Assembly (NCBI GenBank): GCA_033762595.1
Contig: JANRLM010000028.1
Span: 1-55,010, forward strand
Reading direction: 5' to 3'
Length of the DNA: 55,010 bases
Source: Rickettsiales bacterium
GTDB taxonomy: Bacteria > Pseudomonadota > Alphaproteobacteria > Rickettsiales > UBA8987
Shown here: one piece after another, positions 51,883 to 55,010 of the stretch
How the letters are laid out: each line of letters starts with the position of its first letter
Numbering within the stretch: the stretch's first letter is position 1
The notes under the pieces: generated by a model
Database searches by the model: none
Seen by the model: only the letters and a program-made list of their open reading frames with translations
Told to the model about the DNA's origin: nothing
Position numbers and translations under genes: made by a program

Positions 51883-53070
51883 TTAGAAATCAGAGTTATT
51901 TATTTTTTCACTAATTTTTGGAGTATTAGATTCGTTTGAATTATTATTCTCAAAAACCGATTTTGAAATTGATTGCATTACTTTAGGATTTTTTTCTAAT
52001 TTATTAGCATCTTTTGCGATTTCATCAAACTCGGCAGAATCTTGCAGAGAGTTCAGAACAGATTTTGCGGTTTCCAGAGAAATTTTATTATCCTTAAGAA
52101 GATTTTCTACGTAATCTTTCATTGTTACCATACCAAATTTCGCACCAACCTGCATCATAGAATTTATCTGAGGTATTCTATTTTCACGAATTAAATTTCT
52201 AACAGCTGGTGTGCCAAGAAGAATTTCAAGCCCGGCAACTCTACCTTTTTCATCTTTAGTTTTCATTAAGGTTTGAGCAATAACCGCTTGAATAGATGAG
52301 GAAAGCATTGAGCGAATTAATTCTTTATCAGCCGCTGGAAATACATCAATAATTCTATCAATAGTTTTTGCGGCAGATGTTGTGTGAAGCGTTCCAAACA
52401 CTAAGTGGCCTGTTTCAGCCGCAGTTAGAGCTAGTGATATAGTTTCCATATCTCGCATCTCACCAACTAGAATAATATCAGGATCTTCCCTCAAAGCACT
52501 TTTCAAGGCTCTTGAAAATGATTTCGTATTATTATGCAACTCCCTTTGGTTTATTATTGATTTTTCTGGACGATGAATAAACTCAATTGGGTCCTCAATA
52601 GTTAAAATATGTTTTTTATGTTTGAGGTTGATTTCATTTATTATTGCCGCAAGCGTTGTTGATTTCCCTGAACCAGTTGGGCCTGTAACTAGAATCAAAC
52701 CTTTATGAAGATTACATAATTTATAAAAAATTTGAGGCATGTTTAACTGCTCAAGCGATAGAACTTTTGTAGGTATTGATCTAAAAACTATTGCAGGGCC
52801 TTTGTGAGTTGTAAAAGCATTTACACGAAACCTCATATCTGGGCCATATTGCAAGGCAAAATCAAGCTCCAACTCTTTTTCAAAAACCGCCCTTTGCGAA
52901 TCAGTAACGATTGAATAGAGCATTGATTTAATTTCTTCACCAGAGAGATTTTTAGTCAAAAAAGGCTCTATATCGCCATTTACACGAATACATGGAACAT
53001 AATCAGGGGTTAAATGAAGGTCTGAGGCATTTTGACGCTTCGCATAATTTAATAAATCTATAATTTCCAT
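51883..53070 (-). CDS. pilT: Type IV pilus retraction ATPase PilT
   Basis: A 395-residue hexameric ATPase. Walker A GPTGSGKS is at 130-137, the Asp box is ILTIEDPIEF, Walker B is LVGEMRDMETI, the His box is GHLVFGTLHTTSAAKTIDRI, and AVRNLIREN is the AIRNLIRE retraction motif of PilT. A low-complexity C-terminal tail (about 360-395, Asn/Ser-rich) extends past the usual length of about 345. It drives pilus retraction and twitching. It lies 3 bp after the TPR gene. Confidence 0.94.
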   Translation of the reverse strand: MEIIDLLNYAKRQNASDLHLTPDYVPCIRVNGDIEPFLTKNLSGEEIKSMLYSIVTDSQRAVFEKELELDFALQYGPDMRFRVNAFTTHKGPAIVFRSIPTKVLSLEQLNMPQIFYKLCNLHKGLILVTGPTGSGKSTTLAAIINEINLKHKKHILTIEDPIEFIHRPEKSIINQRELHNNTKSFSRALKSALREDPDIILVGEMRDMETISLALTAAETGHLVFGTLHTTSAAKTIDRIIDVFPAADKELIRSMLSSSIQAVIAQTLMKTKDEKGRVAGLEILLGTPAVRNLIRENRIPQINSMMQVGAKFGMVTMKDYVENLLKDNKISLETAKSVLNSLQDSAEFDEIAKDANKLEKNPKVMQSISKSVFENNNSNESNTPKISEKINNSDF

Positions 53071-53073
53071 AAA

Positions 53074-54888
53074 TTAATTTTTTATAGATAATAATGAAAA
53101 ATATCTTTCCCTAATTGTTAGTGGATCTTCAGGTAAAATCTTACCTTTTGCAGATTCATCGAGCAGATTTTTATAATATTTTACCGCTAAGTCACTCGCA
53201 CCATATTTTTCAAGTAAAACCGCTAAATTATATTTATAATCTACATTTTCAGGTGCAACGCTGACTGCTTGAAAATAATATTCAATTGCTTTTTTAAGAT
53301 CATTTTTTGCGTAATATAAATTTGCAATATGGGCTGGAATAACTGATATTTCCTTATTTTCCTGCCATAATTTTTCTAATTTAGGAATTGCAGAATCACC
53401 GTATTCTTCAGAAAGTAGAATTATATAATTATTAAGTGCATCAGTATTTTCTATATCATCATTAATAATTTTTTTATAAATTTCCTTAGCGTTTGAAAAT
53501 TGTTTTGCCCTATGATAAGAAGTTGCCAAGCCAAAAAGAGCGTTTTTATCATTTGGCAGAATTTCTAAAACTTGTTTGTAATATGTTACTGCAACTTCAT
53601 ATAAACCCATTGAAAGTGCATCAAAAGCATCTTTTCTAAGCTTTAATACTTCGCCATCGCTTTGTTTTTTAACCTCTACAGATAGAGTTTTTTCTTGATC
53701 ATAAAATTCTGGTTTAGTAAAAACTTTTACAATTTTTTTCTTAGGTTTAGTTTCTTTATCAGCAACGCCAGTATTTTCAACTTTAGGAGCATTTGCCAAA
53801 TTATTTGGAGCATTATTAGTACTTTGTTTTTCTTCGAATGGTTCAACTTCATCATAAAATGGATCATTAAATTCACCTCTTTTCACATTTATTTTTTTAG
53901 AGTTAATTTCTGGAAGAGTTTGATTTGATAATTTAATTAACTCATTTAATGCTTCAATATCATCTCTTGGAGGCATTCTAACAACTTGATTTGAATTATT
54001 ATTTGCAATCAAAGAATTGTTATAAAATTTATCCGCAACAACTAAATTAGCTGTTTTTTGCATAGATTTTGGCAATCCACTAAAGATTGGCGTAAGGGCT
54101 TCATTGGTTTTATTAAGTGGAAGATTATTTTCCTCGCTAATCGCTATTGCTTTAACTTCTTTAATATTTTCCTCGTCATCAATTGGAACAACCGCAACTT
54201 TATCAACTATTTCAGGCTCTGATTCAGTTTTTTTATCAGCAATATTTTTTTCAGATTTTACTTCCTTAGAAGGGTTTTGTTCTTTGATTTCTTCTTTTGC
54301 TTCCACAAGCTCTTGTTTAATTTCCTCTTTAACCTCTTGAGGTTTTTCTGTAGTTTCTTGAGTAAGATTTTCTGCTTTAGTGGTTTCATTTTCAGGTTCT
54401 GCGGAAACACTTATTGTAACTTCCTCATAATTTCCTTTTTGCTCTGGTGAAGCCTCGGCAACGGGTGCAACATAATCTGGCTTTGATAAAATCTCAATTT
54501 GCGAATAATTATTTTTAGGTTTAGGGGCTTCATATTCTTGATATGAAGGCTCATTTATAATCGGCTCATTATTATTTTGCGACTCATCAATTTTAACATC
54601 TTTCGCAACCGCAAGTGGGGGAGGTGTTTCAGCCTCATTTTTCTTTTGCTCTTCAAAAACATCACCAACAGCATCCTTTAGAATATCTGCACTGATATTA
54701 TTAACCACATTAGGCTGGGGGTTTTCTTGAGATTGAGGGGGTTCAGTAAGGCTTGGCAAAACTGGCGGTTCAGCAGATGCACTTGCTGTTGAAATGCTAA
54801 AAGCAAGAAAAAATATGTATGTAAAAAAGCGTTTCAATTCAAAGAAAATCTGTTTATAAACCTTTTTAGCACTTGCCTTAAAACACAT
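53074..54888 (-). CDS. Secreted TPR-repeat protein linked to pilT/pilU
   Basis: About 604 residues from ATG 54888, with a signal peptide (RFFTYIFFLAFSISTASASA); the frame is open upstream but that overlaps folK. Next comes a proline/glutamate/lysine-rich low-complexity stretch (about 45-270), then about five TPR units (about 420-600) with AFDALSMGLYEVAVTYYKQV and later YYFQAVSVAPENVDYKYNLA. It is likely periplasmic. Position directly before pilT and pilU suggests a role in pilus assembly (PilF/PilW-like), which is unproved. Confidence 0.75.
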   Translation of the reverse strand: MCFKASAKKVYKQIFFELKRFFTYIFFLAFSISTASASAEPPVLPSLTEPPQSQENPQPNVVNNISADILKDAVGDVFEEQKKNEAETPPPLAVAKDVKIDESQNNNEPIINEPSYQEYEAPKPKNNYSQIEILSKPDYVAPVAEASPEQKGNYEEVTISVSAEPENETTKAENLTQETTEKPQEVKEEIKQELVEAKEEIKEQNPSKEVKSEKNIADKKTESEPEIVDKVAVVPIDDEENIKEVKAIAISEENNLPLNKTNEALTPIFSGLPKSMQKTANLVVADKFYNNSLIANNNSNQVVRMPPRDDIEALNELIKLSNQTLPEINSKKINVKRGEFNDPFYDEVEPFEEKQSTNNAPNNLANAPKVENTGVADKETKPKKKIVKVFTKPEFYDQEKTLSVEVKKQSDGEVLKLRKDAFDALSMGLYEVAVTYYKQVLEILPNDKNALFGLATSYHRAKQFSNAKEIYKKIINDDIENTDALNNYIILLSEEYGDSAIPKLEKLWQENKEISVIPAHIANLYYAKNDLKKAIEYYFQAVSVAPENVDYKYNLAVLLEKYGASDLAVKYYKNLLDESAKGKILPEDPLTIRERYFSLLSIKN

Positions 54889-54916
54889 CAATTGAATTTT
54901 TATTTTTACCACAATA

Positions 54917-55010
54917 ATGGATAATTTTATTTTAATCGCACTTGGTTCTAACTTGCTTGATAGAGAGAAAAATATCAAATCTGCAATAGAAAAACTCTCA
55001 AAAATTGTTG
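54917..55010 (+). CDS. folK: 2-amino-4-hydroxy-6-hydroxymethyldihydropteridine pyrophosphokinase, N-terminal part
   Basis: ATG at 54917 opens MDNFILIALGSNLLDREKNI followed by KSAIEKLSKIV, and the frame runs off the window. The FILIALGSNLxDR start is the HPPK signature. The enzyme transfers pyrophosphate from ATP to the pterin in folate synthesis. It is divergent from the TPR gene with 28 bp between the two starts. Confidence 0.88.
   Translation, partial: MDNFILIALGSNLLDREKNIKSAIEKLSKIV

Noticed and set aside
53695-54340. Plus-strand frames of 77 and 78 codons over the TPR gene
   Set aside because: They are antisense to its low-complexity Glu/Lys/Ser region, which creates long open frames on the other strand.
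1-55010. tRNA, rRNA, tmRNA and riboswitch genes
   Set aside because: Spacers were scanned by eye for cloverleaf T-arm motifs and riboswitch-like leaders and none was convincing; most spacers are under 150 bp.

Overview
This is a gene-dense, AT-rich chromosomal segment, probably from an alphaproteobacterium of or near the order Rickettsiales. The strongest sign is a type IV secretion (T4SS) block at 11-18.7 kb. It has virB3, virB4 and three tandem, divergent virB6 genes, which is the arrangement known from the Rickettsiales rvh system. hflKC, smpB, a class II DAHP synthase and a cdsA-dxr-rseP-bamA-skp run fit the same broad group. Unlike typical intracellular Rickettsiales, the window keeps genes for arginine (argD, argF), lysine (lysA), aromatic amino acids and tryptophan (DAHP synthase, trpA), sulphur amino acids (metC-like, ahcY), NAD (nadC), thiamine phosphorylation (thiL), folate (folK) and isoprenoids (ispG, dxr). 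It also has pilT and pilU. This points to a less host-dependent lineage, perhaps like the extracellular Deianiraea type. The lineage is an inference from gene content, not from a phylogeny.

Layout. 0-10.9 kb: partial dicarboxylate symporter, argD-argF, rodZ-like and ispG, DAHP synthase, dgt, recO, a GDPD phosphodiesterase, an AT-rich spacer with repeated TGTTGATAA motifs, and a DNA polymerase III delta-prime gene. 11.0-18.7 kb: virB3-virB4-virB6 x3 on the plus strand. 18.7-22.5 kb: thiL, an orphan PemK/MazF-type toxin, dnaX with a nine-A slippery run, and ybaB. 22.6-23.0 kb: a small GIY-YIG gene between perfect 53-bp inverted repeats. 23-30 kb: metC-like, a PAS_5-like gene, ahcY, aspS, trpA and lysA with a short lptM-like lipoprotein gene. 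30-34.4 kb: hflK-hflC-smpB-J-protein followed by dnaJ on the minus strand. 34.4-38.1 kb: mrp and a three-gene deoxysugar cassette. 38.1-39.5 kb: a membrane protein with a pseudopilin-like tail and a 101-bp palindromic element. 39.6-46.2 kb: cdsA-dxr-rseP-bamA-skp-fabG. 46.3-55 kb: an acyltransferase-3 gene, nadC, iscX, an OmpA-domain gene, murB, pilU, pilT, a TPR protein and the start of folK.

How the parts relate. The envelope genes (bamA, skp, rseP, cdsA, murB, rodZ-like, OmpA-domain), the sugar cassette and the acyltransferase would build and decorate the cell surface. The T4SS and the pilus motors act through that surface. The most notable non-gene structure consists of small palindromic repeats: the 101-bp element in two copies, a GTTAGGAGTTGGG-type family (twice inside or at the end of the T4SS operon), and the inverted repeats around the GIY-YIG gene. 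No rRNA, tRNA, CRISPR array, insertion sequence or prophage was recognised.
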